64,000 bases of DNA from Pseudoduganella dura. GTDB taxonomy: Bacteria > Pseudomonadota > Gammaproteobacteria > Burkholderiales > Burkholderiaceae_D. A program made the translations under genes and the position numbers. The stretch covers positions 3,038,001-3,102,000 of the forward strand of contig NZ_WNWM01000002.1 in the NCBI RefSeq assembly GCF_009727155.1, given 5' to 3'. The notes beneath the pieces were generated by a model. That model made no database searches. It saw only the letters and a program-made list of their open reading frames with translations, and was not told where the DNA came from. This document shows positions 1 to 8,728 of the stretch, piece after piece. Within the stretch, counting starts at the first letter, position 1, and each line of letters begins with the position of its first letter.

Positions 1-1
1 C

Positions 2-901
2 ACCGACATCGTCATCGGCCTCGGCGGCGGCAGTTCGATGGATGTCGCCAAGCTGATCGCCGTGCTTGCCGGCAGCGGCCAGCCGCTCGCCGAAGCCTAT
101 GGCATCGGCAATGTCCAAGGTCGTCGCCTGCCCCTGGTGCAGGTTCCCACGACAGCGGGCACCGGTTCGGAGGTAACCAACATCGCGATCGTCACCACTG
201 GCGCCACCACGAAGATGGGCGTCGTTGCACCGCAACTGTATGCCGATATCGCCATCCTCGATGCCGAACTGACGCTTGGCCTGCCACCGCGTGTAACGGC
301 GGCAACCGGGATCGATGCGATGGTGCATGCGATCGAAGCCTATACAAGCCGCCACAAGAAGAATCCGCTGTCCGACATGCTGGCGCGTGAAGCGCTGCGC
401 CTGCTGGCGCACAATCTGCCAAGGGCGTGCGAAGGCGGTACGGACCGCGCCGCCAACCTGGAAGTCCGGCAGGCAATGCTGCTCGGGGCGCTGCTGGCGG
501 GACAGGCATTTGCCAATGCCCCGGTCGCCGCCGTCCACGCCCTCGCCTACCCGATCGGTGGGATCTTCCACGTGCCGCATGGTTTGTCCAATGCCCTCGT
601 ACTGCCCCACGTGCTGCGCTTCAATGCGTCCGCCGCGGAGGAACACTATGCCGAACTGGCCTCGATCATCGTCCCGCATGCACAAGGCTCGACGGCAGCA
701 AGGGCGGAAGCACTCGCGGCAGCGATGGAACGGCTGGCGGAACTGACCGGCATCGAACGCACCTTGCGGGCAGTGGGCATCACGGAAGCCGACCTGGACC
801 AGCTCGCCGATGCCGCGATGCTGCAGACCCGCCTGCTCGGGAACAATCCACGCGACGTGACGCGAACGGATGCGCGCGCCATCTACGCCGCGGCACTGTA
901 A
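2..901 (+). CDS. Iron-containing alcohol dehydrogenase, 5' truncated by window edge
   Basis: Partial gene open from the left edge; the frame reads through before the first internal ATG at 38. The NAD-binding glycine-rich segment GGGSSMDVAK is at the start of the visible part, followed by the PTTAGTGSE nucleotide-binding motif. The metal ligands of the Fe-ADH family are recognisable: Asp in TGIDAMVHAIEAY and His residues in HALAYPIGG and HVPHGLSNA. About 300 residues are visible of a usual 380-390, so only the N-terminal quarter is missing. It should catalyse NAD(P)-dependent oxidation or reduction of an alcohol/aldehyde in the cytoplasm. The substrate cannot be deduced, and maleylacetate-reductase-like relatives are also possible. 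It converges on the hydrolase gene to its right, with a shared terminator between them. Confidence 0.9.
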   Translation, partial: TDIVIGLGGGSSMDVAKLIAVLAGSGQPLAEAYGIGNVQGRRLPLVQVPTTAGTGSEVTNIAIVTTGATTKMGVVAPQLYADIAILDAELTLGLPPRVTAATGIDAMVHAIEAYTSRHKKNPLSDMLAREALRLLAHNLPRACEGGTDRAANLEVRQAMLLGALLAGQAFANAPVAAVHALAYPIGGIFHVPHGLSNALVLPHVLRFNASAAEEHYAELASIIVPHAQGSTAARAEALAAAMERLAELTGIERTLRAVGITEADLDQLADAAMLQTRLLGNNPRDVTRTDARAIYAAAL

Positions 902-941
902 TCCGGTTGGCGCCGCCCGCGCCGTCCACATTCCTCCAGGC

Positions 942-974
942 AAAAAAAGGGCGGGCCACGCGGGCCCGCCCTTT
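942..974. terminator. Bidirectional intrinsic terminator between convergent genes
   Basis: A 12-bp perfect stem (AAAGGGCGGGCC at 946-957 and its complement at 963-974) with a 5-nt loop. A run of seven A starts at 942 (a T run for minus-strand transcripts) and TTT closes the plus-strand side. It serves the alcohol dehydrogenase and the oligomer hydrolase. Confidence 0.85.
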
Positions 975-994
975 CCTCGCGACCGATAAAAACG

Positions 995-3055
995 TCAGTC
1001 GGGCACGTTCACGGTCGTTCCGCTGACGGTGATCGCGCTGGCACCTGGTGTCGCCGCGATCGGCGGCACGTTGGCGACCGTGATCGGCACGGTATTGCTG
1101 GTCCGGGTTACCGTGTGCACGATCTGCGATGGCGGCAGTGCCGTCGCACTGTTTTTCAGGTTGGCGTACACCGCATCCAGCGCGCGGAACAGGTAGACAT
1201 GCAGCGGCACGATCAACGTCGGCAGCGCATTCGAGAAGCTGTCGAAGTGATTGCCATTGGTTACTTCGATATAGCGCAGCTTGCTGCTGGTGCCCTCCAC
1301 CGAAGCGTTCAGTCCGACATACGCCCGCGACGCATGGTTCACCGGAATCAGCGCATCGGCCCGGCCGGAGACGATCACGGCCGGCTTGCCGCGCAGGTTG
1401 CCGGTGGCCTGCACCTCGGCCATGCCGGCACGCACGCGGGCACTCTGCGCCGCCAGGTCTCCGGTCAGCGCCGCGCCCGTTACGGCGTCGATGCCCGTCG
1501 CCAGCGAACGCAGGCACAGGAAGCCGTCGAGCGCCTGGTCTTCGATCCCGGTCGATGGCGACACACCCAGGTTGTACAGCCTGGCGCCACCTGCCGAGTT
1601 TTCATAGATGGGCGTGCCCAGGATGCCGTTCTGGGTGGCGAAGCTCGACGCCTTGGCCGCGGCCGTGAACGGCACCGGTGCACCGGTGGCGTCGGCCGTA
1701 CCCCAGCTGAACCCGCAAACATTGTCGGTCGCCGAGAACTTGCCGTAAGCGTTCACGTACGTCACGGCGACGAGGATGTTCGTCAGCGCGTGGGCTCCCT
1801 GCAGCGGTTCGGCGTCCGCCGTCCATCCGTACGCCTTCAGGCGGGCTCGCGCGTCTGCCTGGCGCGATGCCAGGTCGTTGCCGCTCAACAGCCCTTTCTG
1901 TACCAGCGATGCGCAGCGCCCGGCCCCGCCGGCGATGCACGGCTGGTACAGCGCCGCGTAGCTCGAGTAGTCCAGCAAGGGCTTGCCCTGCGCCGTGACG
2001 TTGGTGCCGGCCTGCCGCACCGTGTACCCGGTGGTCTTGTTCGGCTGGATCTGCGGCTCGGTGGCGGCCACGGCATCGATCAGTCCGGTCGTGTCCTGTT
2101 CGGCCGCCAGCAGCGCGGAGCCGGCGCCATTCGAGATCGACGATGCGATCGTCAGCGTATTGGCCGGCGTGAACCGGACCAGGCGATTCGTGTTGTCCTT
2201 TGCCACGACCCCGTACTTTTCGTTGAGCACATAAAACGCGAATTCAATGGCTTGCAGCGTGACCTTGCCCCAGTCCTTTTCCGGGTTCTGTTGCGAGTGC
2301 GCGTGCTTGAACGCCACGCGGCCGGGGTATTGGGTGGCGAACGCGGTGCGCTGTGCATCGGTCAGGTCCGGGGCGAAAGTGGCGTTCTTGCCGGCGGCAG
2401 TACGGGATGTCCGCACGCCGTTCTGCCCGTTGACGCTGTCATCCTCGAATGTGTACAGGCCGGTGCCGCTGCCCTTGTCCGCATAGGCGACGGCGCAGTT
2501 GTTCTTCAGGCCCCACTCCCCGGCGCTGCCGATCGCCCCGTAAATACCGCGCGAGCCGCTCGACGTACCGGTGACGATGCAGGGGTTGACGGGATCGAAG
2601 CCGTTCGGTACCTGTACCATCAGCGTCACGTTTTGCCGGCCCGAGCCGTCGTCCGTGTACGCGAGGTATTCGGTACCAGCCACCATGCCGCTGCCGTTCG
2701 TCGCCACGTTCGCCGCGTTGACGTTCGGACCGTACAGCGTGCCGTACCCGCTGTTCGCGGCGATATCGAGCACCGCCCGGTAGTTCGCGAAGATCGCGTT
2801 GCGGCGCAGTTCCCGCGCCGTGGGGTTGGCCGCATCGTTGTAGGCCGGCGGCGCCGCCGCGGCCAGCCCGCTGGCGCCCAGGCCGGCGGTCAGCAAATCG
2901 TCGGTCGTGCCATCGTAGCTGGCCGATGCGATCATGCCGAGATACGCAGGCTTCTGGTTCAGCACTTCCGGTTCGTCGTCGTCGTCGCTGCCACAGGCGC
3001 CGAGCAGCAGTGCCACGGCAAGGGCGATCGCGGTTTTCGTTGTCGTCATCTGCAT
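995..3055 (-). CDS. D-(-)-3-hydroxybutyrate oligomer hydrolase, lipoprotein
   Basis: Resembles the 3HB-oligomer hydrolase family (about 700 residues) that cleaves 3-hydroxybutyrate oligomers released during poly-3-hydroxybutyrate breakdown. I place the start at 3055 (MQMTTTK) because it gives a clean signal peptide with a lipobox LGAC (Cys21), and GGAAAGAGAC lies just upstream; a longer frame opens at 3139. After the lipid-attachment Cys comes an acidic linker and then the alpha/beta-hydrolase domain. SISNGAGSALLAAE is the likely nucleophile elbow, and a late DxLIP(V)NH and GNHFDS stretch supply plausible Asp/His residues. The lipobox suggests export and membrane anchoring. It is monocistronic and convergent with the upstream dehydrogenase. 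Confidence 0.85.
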   Translation of the reverse strand: MQMTTTKTAIALAVALLLGACGSDDDDEPEVLNQKPAYLGMIASASYDGTTDDLLTAGLGASGLAAAAPPAYNDAANPTARELRRNAIFANYRAVLDIAANSGYGTLYGPNVNAANVATNGSGMVAGTEYLAYTDDGSGRQNVTLMVQVPNGFDPVNPCIVTGTSSGSRGIYGAIGSAGEWGLKNNCAVAYADKGSGTGLYTFEDDSVNGQNGVRTSRTAAGKNATFAPDLTDAQRTAFATQYPGRVAFKHAHSQQNPEKDWGKVTLQAIEFAFYVLNEKYGVVAKDNTNRLVRFTPANTLTIASSISNGAGSALLAAEQDTTGLIDAVAATEPQIQPNKTTGYTVRQAGTNVTAQGKPLLDYSSYAALYQPCIAGGAGRCASLVQKGLLSGNDLASRQADARARLKAYGWTADAEPLQGAHALTNILVAVTYVNAYGKFSATDNVCGFSWGTADATGAPVPFTAAAKASSFATQNGILGTPIYENSAGGARLYNLGVSPSTGIEDQALDGFLCLRSLATGIDAVTGAALTGDLAAQSARVRAGMAEVQATGNLRGKPAVIVSGRADALIPVNHASRAYVGLNASVEGTSSKLRYIEVTNGNHFDSFSNALPTLIVPLHVYLFRALDAVYANLKNSATALPPSQIVHTVTRTSNTVPITVANVPPIAATPGASAITVSGTTVNVPD

Positions 3056-3138
3056 GGTTGTCTCTTTCCGGGGTAGGCCCGAGTCATGACTTGTTGAATG
3101 ATGCGTTACCAGGTGAAAAGTCTCCTCCACAAACAACA

Positions 3139-3158
3139 ACGCCGGAAAAATCCGGCGT
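3139..3158 (-). terminator. Hairpin downstream of livM
   Basis: Perfect 8-bp stem ACGCCGGA/TCCGGCGT with an AAAA loop, 13 bp after the livM stop. In the minus direction it is followed by a T-rich GTTGTTGTTTG, so it probably ends the liv operon. Confidence 0.65.
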
Positions 3159-3170
3159 CGTATCCTTGCC

Positions 3171-4145
3171 TCATGCCGGCCTTTTTCTTCCCAGCGCCGC
3201 CACGATTTCGCCGATGATGCCGCGCCGGAACAGCAGCACGCAGGCCACGAAGATCAGCCCCGTGACCATGCTGACGGCTTCGCCGAGCGTATTGAACCAT
3301 TCGATGCCGGTGCCGCTGGCCATTGCCGTGCCGAAGTCGCCCAGCTTGTTTTCCAGTGCGATGATGATCACGGCGCCCAGCAACGGGCCGGCCAGAGTGC
3401 CCATGCCGCCGACCAGGGTCATCAGGATCACGAGGCCGGACATCGTCCAGTGCACGTCCGTCAGCGTCTCGAAGCCCAGCACCACGGTCTTCAGCGCACC
3501 AGCCAGGCCGGCCAGCGCGGCGGACAGCACGAACGCCATCAGCTTGTACTTGTCGACGTCGTAGCCCAGCGAGATCGCACGCGGCTCGTTCTCCTTGATC
3601 GCGCGCAGCACCTGGCCGAACGGCGAGTGGACGGTCCGCACGATCAGCGCGAACGCCGCCACCACGAACGCCAGTACGACAAAGTACAGCGTGAGATCGC
3701 TCGACAGGTCGATCACGCCCAGCAGCGTGCCGCGCGGCACGCCCTGCAGGCCATCCTCGCCGCCGGTAAAGCCGGTGTAACGCAACGCGAAGAAGTACAC
3801 CATCTGCGCCAGCGCCAGCGTGATCATCGAGAAGTAGATGCCGGAGCGGCGGATCGCCAGGCCGCCGATCACGAAGCCCACCAGTGCCGCCCCCACCACG
3901 CCGGCCAGGATGCCGAGCTCGACAGGCATGCCCCAGTTCTTCAGCGCATTGCCGGCCACGTAGCCGGCCGTGCCGAAGAAGGCCGCATGGCCGAACGACA
4001 GCAGGCCGGTGAATCCGAGCAGCAGGTTGAAGGCGCTGGCGAACAGCGTGAAGCACAGTAACTTCATCAGGAAGACCGGATAGCCGACAAAGGGCGCCGC
4101 CAGGGCCGCCACCAGCAGGAGTCCGTAGCCGATTTGCTTGTTCAT
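3171..4145 (-). CDS. livM: Branched-chain-type ABC transporter permease LivM
   Basis: 324-residue integral membrane protein of the LivM type: an N-terminal group of hydrophobic helices and the family segment GFTGLLSFGHAAFFGTAGYVAGNAL near residues 45-70. The EAA-like loop region DVDKYKLMAFVLSAALAGLAGAL is in the second half and ...LGGMGTLAGPLLGA before the last helices. It forms the inner-membrane channel with LivH, driven by LivG/LivF. It starts 10 bp after the livH stop and is the last gene of the five-gene operon. The Liv family also imports aromatic acids, urea and amides, and nothing here fixes the substrate. Confidence 0.92.
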   Translation of the reverse strand: MNKQIGYGLLLVAALAAPFVGYPVFLMKLLCFTLFASAFNLLLGFTGLLSFGHAAFFGTAGYVAGNALKNWGMPVELGILAGVVGAALVGFVIGGLAIRRSGIYFSMITLALAQMVYFFALRYTGFTGGEDGLQGVPRGTLLGVIDLSSDLTLYFVVLAFVVAAFALIVRTVHSPFGQVLRAIKENEPRAISLGYDVDKYKLMAFVLSAALAGLAGALKTVVLGFETLTDVHWTMSGLVILMTLVGGMGTLAGPLLGAVIIIALENKLGDFGTAMASGTGIEWFNTLGEAVSMVTGLIFVACVLLFRRGIIGEIVAALGRKRPA

Positions 4146-4155
4146 GGATGCCCTC

Positions 4156-5040
4156 TCATTTCTCTTTGCCGAACAGGCCGGCGGGACGCAACAGCAGCAC
4201 GATGACCATCACGAAGAACACCACCGTCGACGAGAATTCCGCATAGTAGACCCGCGTCAGGCCTTCGATCACGCCCAGGCCCAGCCCGGTGACGATCGAG
4301 CCCAGGATCGAGCCCATGCCGCCGATCACCACCACGGCGAACACGACGATGATCAGGTTCGAGCCCATCAGCGGCGAAACCTGGATGATCGGCGCCGCCA
4401 GCACGCCGGCGAAGCCGGCCAGCGCCACGCCGAAGCCGTACGTCAAGGTGACCATCAGCGGCACGTTGATGCCGAACGCTTCCACCAGCTTCGGGTTCTC
4501 GGTACCGGCACGCAGGTAGGCGCCGAGCCGGGTTTTCTCGATGACGAACCAGGTGGCGAAGCAGACGACCAGCGACGCCACCACGACCCAGCCGCGGTAG
4601 TTCGGCAGGATCATGAAGCCCAGGTCGGTAGCACCCTGCAGCAGTTCGGGGGTGTCGAACGGCTGGCCGGACACGCCATAGAACGAACGGAAAATGCCTT
4701 CCACCACCAGCGTGATGCCGAACGTCAGCAGCAGCCCGTACAGGTGATCGAGCTTGTACAGCCAGCGCAGCATCGTTTTCTCGATGACGATGCCGACGAT
4801 GCCGACGATGATGGGCGCGGCGATCAGCATCGTCCAGTAACTCATGCCGAGATAGGACATGCCCATCCAGGCGAGGAAGGCGCCCATCATGTACATCGCG
4901 CCGTGCGAAAAATTGATGACGTTTAACAAGCCGAAAATGATGGCCAGGCCAAGCGACAACATCGCGTAGAAGGAGCCATTGACGAGTCCCAGCAACAGCT
5001 GGCTCATCATGGCTGGCAGGGGAACGCCGAAAATTTCCAT
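4156..5040 (-). CDS. livH: Branched-chain-type ABC transporter permease LivH
   Basis: 294 residues, a normal LivH length. I place the start at 5040 (MEIFGVPL) because GGAGAC sits 8 bp upstream and the protein then begins with the conserved QLLLGLVNGSFYAMLSLGLAIIFGLLNVINFSHG block. The frame stays open to 5316, but that upstream part reads through 12-bp tandem repeats and looks non-coding. Multiple hydrophobic helices follow, and GGMGSILGSIVTGLGLGVIEG is typical of the C-terminal half. It pairs with LivM in the membrane. Confidence 0.9.
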   Translation of the reverse strand: MEIFGVPLPAMMSQLLLGLVNGSFYAMLSLGLAIIFGLLNVINFSHGAMYMMGAFLAWMGMSYLGMSYWTMLIAAPIIVGIVGIVIEKTMLRWLYKLDHLYGLLLTFGITLVVEGIFRSFYGVSGQPFDTPELLQGATDLGFMILPNYRGWVVVASLVVCFATWFVIEKTRLGAYLRAGTENPKLVEAFGINVPLMVTLTYGFGVALAGFAGVLAAPIIQVSPLMGSNLIIVVFAVVVIGGMGSILGSIVTGLGLGVIEGLTRVYYAEFSSTVVFFVMVIVLLLRPAGLFGKEK

Positions 5041-5060
5041 GGACCTTGTCTCCTGGGAGA

Positions 5061-5133
5061 GGGTGGAACTGCGGGTGGAACTGCGGGTGGAACTGCGGTT
5101 GAAACTGCGGATCAAACTGCGGGTTGGAACCGC
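5061..5133. repeat. Six tandem 12-bp repeats upstream of livH
   Basis: Units GGGTGGAACTGC (three identical, 5061-5096), then GGTTGAAACTGC, GGATCAAACTGC and a diverged 13-bp unit. They lie 20 bp above the livH start, inside the livH leader. Confidence 0.85.
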
Positions 5134-5603
5134 GTGACGACACTGCGTGGCGCTATTGCTTGATACGATATTGCTCGATAAGCGGTTGTGCTGCGAACCG
5201 GACAAATCCGGGGGCCGGGACTGTGCAACGGCGCGACAGACTGGCGCGAACCCGGCAAATCCGGGCAAGGCCAGGCATGCAAGGCTGTACCGCGGCGGAC
5301 AATGCGACGCCGGCATCGTGCGCCCGCGCCATGCGACACGACCGCACGTGAGACAGCACCCGCCGGTCCGGCATGAATCCGGTGCCTGCCCGACCGATGC
5401 CGGCTACCGCCGATGCCGCCGGCATCGTGGCCGGCACTGGCCGGTACACCAGCCCGGTGCGGCGACTCGCTATCGCGCCTCGCCGTGGCGTCTCACTACC
5501 GTCTCATCGTCTCACCCGGCGTACTGCTGCAAGCCAGCACGGCGGCCGGCCCCGACTGCACGCCACGCCGACACCCGCCTGGTTCAGGCCCCGATGCGCC
5601 GCA
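5134..5603. other. Long non-coding spacer inside the liv operon
   Basis: About 470 bp of GC-rich sequence between the binding-protein gene and the repeat-containing livH leader. Short open frames here show no conserved protein. I see no strong promoter or terminator. The length could allow mRNA processing that separates the highly expressed binding protein from the permeases, but that is only inference. Confidence 0.5.
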
Positions 5604-6845
5604 TTACTTCCAGAGCGCGCACCTGGTTTCAGCCTTCGTCATGTACGCCTGATCGCCCGGGATCGTGGTCACCACCTTGTAGTAATCCCACGGGTACTTC
5701 GACTCGGACGGCTTCTTCACCTCCATCAGGTACATGTCGTGCACCATGCGGCCGTCTGGACGGATCACGCCGTTCTTCGTGAACATGTCGTTGATCGGGG
5801 TTTTCTTCAGGTGGGCCATCACCTTGTCGGAATCGTCGGTGCCGAGCGTCTTGACGGCCTTCAGGTAGTTGGTCGCCGCGGAATAGTCGGCCGCCTGCAG
5901 CATCGACGGCTCCTTCTTCATCTTGGCGAAGTAGCGCTTGGACCAGGCGCGCGTGTCGGCATTCAGGTCCCAGTACCAGCCGTCCGTCAGGTACATGCCC
6001 TGCGTGGTGTTCAGGCCCAGCGAATGGATATCGTTGATGAAAATCAGCAAGCCGGCCATTTTCATCTTTTTCGAGATGCCGAACTCGTTGGCGGCCTTGA
6101 TCGAGTTGATCGCATCGCCGCCGGCATTCGCCAGCCCCAGGATCTGCGCCTTCGACGCCTGCGCCTGTAGCAGGAACGACGAGAAGTCCGATGCCGACAG
6201 CGGGTGCTTCACCGAACCCAGCACGCGCCCGCCGCCGGCCTTGACGACGGCCGCGGTGTCCGTCTCGAGCGACTGGCCGAACGCATAGTCGGCCGTCATG
6301 AAGTACCAGTCCTTGCCGCCCTGCTTGACGATCGCGCCGCCGGTGCCGCGCGCCAGTGCCACGGTGTCATAGGCGTAATGCACGGTGTATGGCGTGCATT
6401 CCTCGTTCGTCAGGCGCGACGAGCCGGCGCCGATCGAGATGAAGATCTTCTTCTTTTCCGCCGCCACTTTCGCCATTGCCAGGTTGGCGCCGGAATTGGT
6501 GCCGCCGATCAGCAGGTCCACGCCCTGCTGGTCGAACCATTCGCGGGCCTTGGACGCGGCGATGTCCGCCTTGTTCTGGTGATCTGCGGAGATGAACTCG
6601 ACTTTCTTGCCCGCGATGACGGTGCCGGCATCCGCGATCGCCATCTTGATCGCTTCGGCGCCGCCGGCGCCGTCGATATCCGTGTACAGGCCGGACATGT
6701 CGGTGATGAAACCGATCTTGATCGTGTCGCCCGACACCTGCGCGGATGCGGTACCGGACAGGCCGATGGCGCAGATCGCGGCAGCGCCGGCAATGACTTT
6801 GCGCGCCATGGTCGGCATGGTTGTCGCTTTAATTATTGATTTCAT
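5604..6845 (-). CDS. ABC transporter substrate-binding protein (Liv/aromatic-acid type)
   Basis: 413 residues. Start at 6845 (MKSIIK) with GGAGAC 5 bp upstream. A classical Sec signal peptide ends at ASA|QVS (cleavage after residue 35). The mature part begins with IKIGFITDMSGLYTDIDGAGGAEAIKMAIADAG, the type I periplasmic-binding-protein fold of the LivK/Peripla_BP_6 family. Conserved features include NSGANLAMAKVAAEKKKIFISIGAGSSRL and the C-terminal YYKVVTTIPGDQAYM segment. It would capture the substrate in the periplasm for LivHM. This sequence subtype is commonly annotated as binding aromatic or hydroxy acids, but the ligand is unknown here. Confidence 0.9.
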   Translation of the reverse strand: MKSIIKATTMPTMARKVIAGAAAICAIGLSGTASAQVSGDTIKIGFITDMSGLYTDIDGAGGAEAIKMAIADAGTVIAGKKVEFISADHQNKADIAASKAREWFDQQGVDLLIGGTNSGANLAMAKVAAEKKKIFISIGAGSSRLTNEECTPYTVHYAYDTVALARGTGGAIVKQGGKDWYFMTADYAFGQSLETDTAAVVKAGGGRVLGSVKHPLSASDFSSFLLQAQASKAQILGLANAGGDAINSIKAANEFGISKKMKMAGLLIFINDIHSLGLNTTQGMYLTDGWYWDLNADTRAWSKRYFAKMKKEPSMLQAADYSAATNYLKAVKTLGTDDSDKVMAHLKKTPINDMFTKNGVIRPDGRMVHDMYLMEVKKPSESKYPWDYYKVVTTIPGDQAYMTKAETRCALWK

Positions 6846-6908
6846 TGTCGTCTCCAATCAGTAGGTGTTATTGGGCCGCCTGAAGGCGGCATGGACTTCC
6901 CCTGCCTG

Positions 6909-7664
6909 TCATACGCCCAGCAGCTCGGTCAGCACCGGCATCTTGGCGTTCAGTTCGGATGCAGCAAAGGTCTCGACGATCTGGCCATGCTCCATCACGT
7001 AGAACCGGTCCGCCAGCGGCGCGGCGAACCGGAAATTCTGTTCCACCATCACGATCGTGTAGCCCCTGGCTTTCAGCGTGCGGATCATCCGGGCCAGGCC
7101 CTGCACGATGACGGGCGCCAACCCTTCGGAAATCTCGTCGAGCAGCAGCAGGCGCGCGCCGGTGCGCAGGATGCGGGCAACGGCCAGCATCTGCTGCTCG
7201 CCGCCGGAAAGCCGCGTGCCCTGGCTGTTGCGGCGCTCCTTCAGGTTCGGGAACATCTCGTAGATCTCGTCGACCGACATGCCCTTCGCCTCGGTCTTCA
7301 GCGCCGGCGGCAGCAGCAGGTTTTCTTCCGTGGACAGCGACGAGAAAATGCCCCGCTCTTCCGGGCAATAGCCAACGCCGAGGTGGGCGATCCGGTGGGT
7401 CGACAGGCCGATCGCTTCCTTGCCGTTGATGCGGATCGACCCCTTGCGGGCGCCCGTCAGGCCCATGATCGCGCGCAGCGTCGTGGTGCGGCCGGCGCCG
7501 TTGCGGCCCAGCAGGGTGACGACTTCGCCCTGCTTCACGGTGATGTTCACGTTGTGCAGGATGTGCGACTCGCCGTACCAGGCCTGCAGGTCGGCGATTT
7601 CCAGCGCCGATTGCGCCGGTTCGCTGGCGGGCAGGTGGACATTCGAGGTGGCCGGGGCATTCAT
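6909..7664 (-). CDS. livF: Branched-chain-type ABC transporter ATPase LivF with Arg in the Walker A lysine position
   Basis: 251 residues starting at 7664 (MNAPATS), where the ATG overlaps the TGA of livG by one base (TGATG), so translation is coupled; an upstream in-frame extension to 7796 lies inside livG. The ABC motifs are in order: P-loop GRNGAGRTTT (residues 53-62), signature LSGGEQQM, Walker B LLLLDEISEGL and the H-loop replaced by EQNF as usual in LivF. The P-loop lysine is an arginine, R59, encoded by CGC at 7488-7490. The frame is otherwise intact, so this is a substitution and not decay. It energises LivHM together with LivG. Confidence 0.92.
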   Translation of the reverse strand: MNAPATSNVHLPASEPAQSALEIADLQAWYGESHILHNVNITVKQGEVVTLLGRNGAGRTTTLRAIMGLTGARKGSIRINGKEAIGLSTHRIAHLGVGYCPEERGIFSSLSTEENLLLPPALKTEAKGMSVDEIYEMFPNLKERRNSQGTRLSGGEQQMLAVARILRTGARLLLLDEISEGLAPVIVQGLARMIRTLKARGYTIVMVEQNFRFAAPLADRFYVMEHGQIVETFAASELNAKMPVLTELLGV

Positions 7665-8434
7665 CAGTGCGCTCCGACCAGTTCGGTTGCTTCGGTGCCC
7701 ATGTAGGCCTCCATCACCTGGGGATTTTTCGAAACCTCGGCATACGTGCCTTCGGCCAGCATCGCGCCACGCTGCAGCACCGAGATCCGGTCGCAAATGC
7801 CGGAAACCACGCTCATGTTGTGTTCCACCATCAGGATCGTGCGGCCGCTCGACACCTTCTTGATCAGCTCCTGCACTCGATGCACATCCTCATGGCCCAT
7901 GCCCTGCGTGGGTTCGTCGAGCAGCATCAGTTCGGGCTCCATCGCCAATGTGGTGGCGATTTCCAGCGCGCGCTTGCGGCCGTACGGCATGTCCGCCGTG
8001 ATGGTGTCCGCGAAGTGCGCCAGGTCGACTTCGGCCAGCAGTGCCATCGCGCGGTCATTGAGCCGGTCCAGCGTGCGTTCGCTGCGCCAGAAGTGGAACG
8101 TGGTGCCGAGCTGGCGCTGCAGCCCGATACGCACGTTCTGCAGCACTGTGAGATGGGGAAAGACGGCGGAAATCTGGAACGAACGGATCACCCCCATGCG
8201 GGCGATACCGGCCGGCTTGGCGGACGTGATGTCCTTGCCGTTGAAGACAATCTGGCCGGAAGTGGGGACCAGGAACTTGGTCAGCAGGTTGAAGCAGGTG
8301 GTTTTGCCGGCCCCGTTGGGGCCGATCAGCGCATGGATATGGCCGCGCTGAACCTTCAGGTTCACATCATTGACAGCAGTGAAACCCTTGAACTCCTTGG
8401 TCAAATTCCTCGTTTCCAAGATGAAGTTTGACAT
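7664..8434 (-). CDS. livG: Branched-chain-type ABC transporter ATPase LivG
   Basis: 256 residues, first gene of the operon livG-livF-binding protein-livH-livM. Normal P-loop GPNGAGKTTCFNLLT, a long insert typical of LivG (ISAVFPHLTVLQNVRIGLQRQLG), Walker B LMLLDEPTQGM and H-loop VEHNMSVV. GGGAGAC is 6 bp before the ATG. Gene order with the ATPases first differs from the E. coli livKHMGF order but is common in Burkholderiales. Confidence 0.93.
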   Translation of the reverse strand: MSNFILETRNLTKEFKGFTAVNDVNLKVQRGHIHALIGPNGAGKTTCFNLLTKFLVPTSGQIVFNGKDITSAKPAGIARMGVIRSFQISAVFPHLTVLQNVRIGLQRQLGTTFHFWRSERTLDRLNDRAMALLAEVDLAHFADTITADMPYGRKRALEIATTLAMEPELMLLDEPTQGMGHEDVHRVQELIKKVSSGRTILMVEHNMSVVSGICDRISVLQRGAMLAEGTYAEVSKNPQVMEAYMGTEATELVGAH

Positions 8435-8480
8435 CGCGTCTCCCTGAGGATTCTTTACATACTGCTAAAATTTTTTGTCG

Positions 8481-8509
8481 ATCATACGCACAACAAATTT
8501 GCCAAACAA
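8481..8509 (-). promoter_or_regulatory. Predicted sigma-70 promoter of the liv operon
   Basis: On the minus strand TTGTTT (8504-8509), 17-bp spacer, TATGAT (8481-8486), 47 bp before the livG start, in an AT-rich intergenic stretch. Confidence 0.55.
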
Positions 8510-8728
8510 TACCGTATAACTACCATGAACTTTTGCATAAACGCTACGCAACCAAAGTAGATTTGCGCTTTGCGCAACAACGCTAAATCCGGTCAATTGC
8601 AGCTTGCATGCCGTATCCGTACTTCTTCCTCTCCTATTTTTGTCATTTTTCGCCTGCCGTCAACGCACGAATTGTGCAGCACAGCAGTATTGCCGATGAT
8701 ATTGACGCCTTGCAAAACAAGCAGCGAA

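Noticed and set aside
5041..5316. N-terminal extension of LivH
   Set aside because: The extension reads through 12-bp tandem repeats as Arg/Ser-rich low-complexity sequence, and a good start with GGAGAC exists at 5040.
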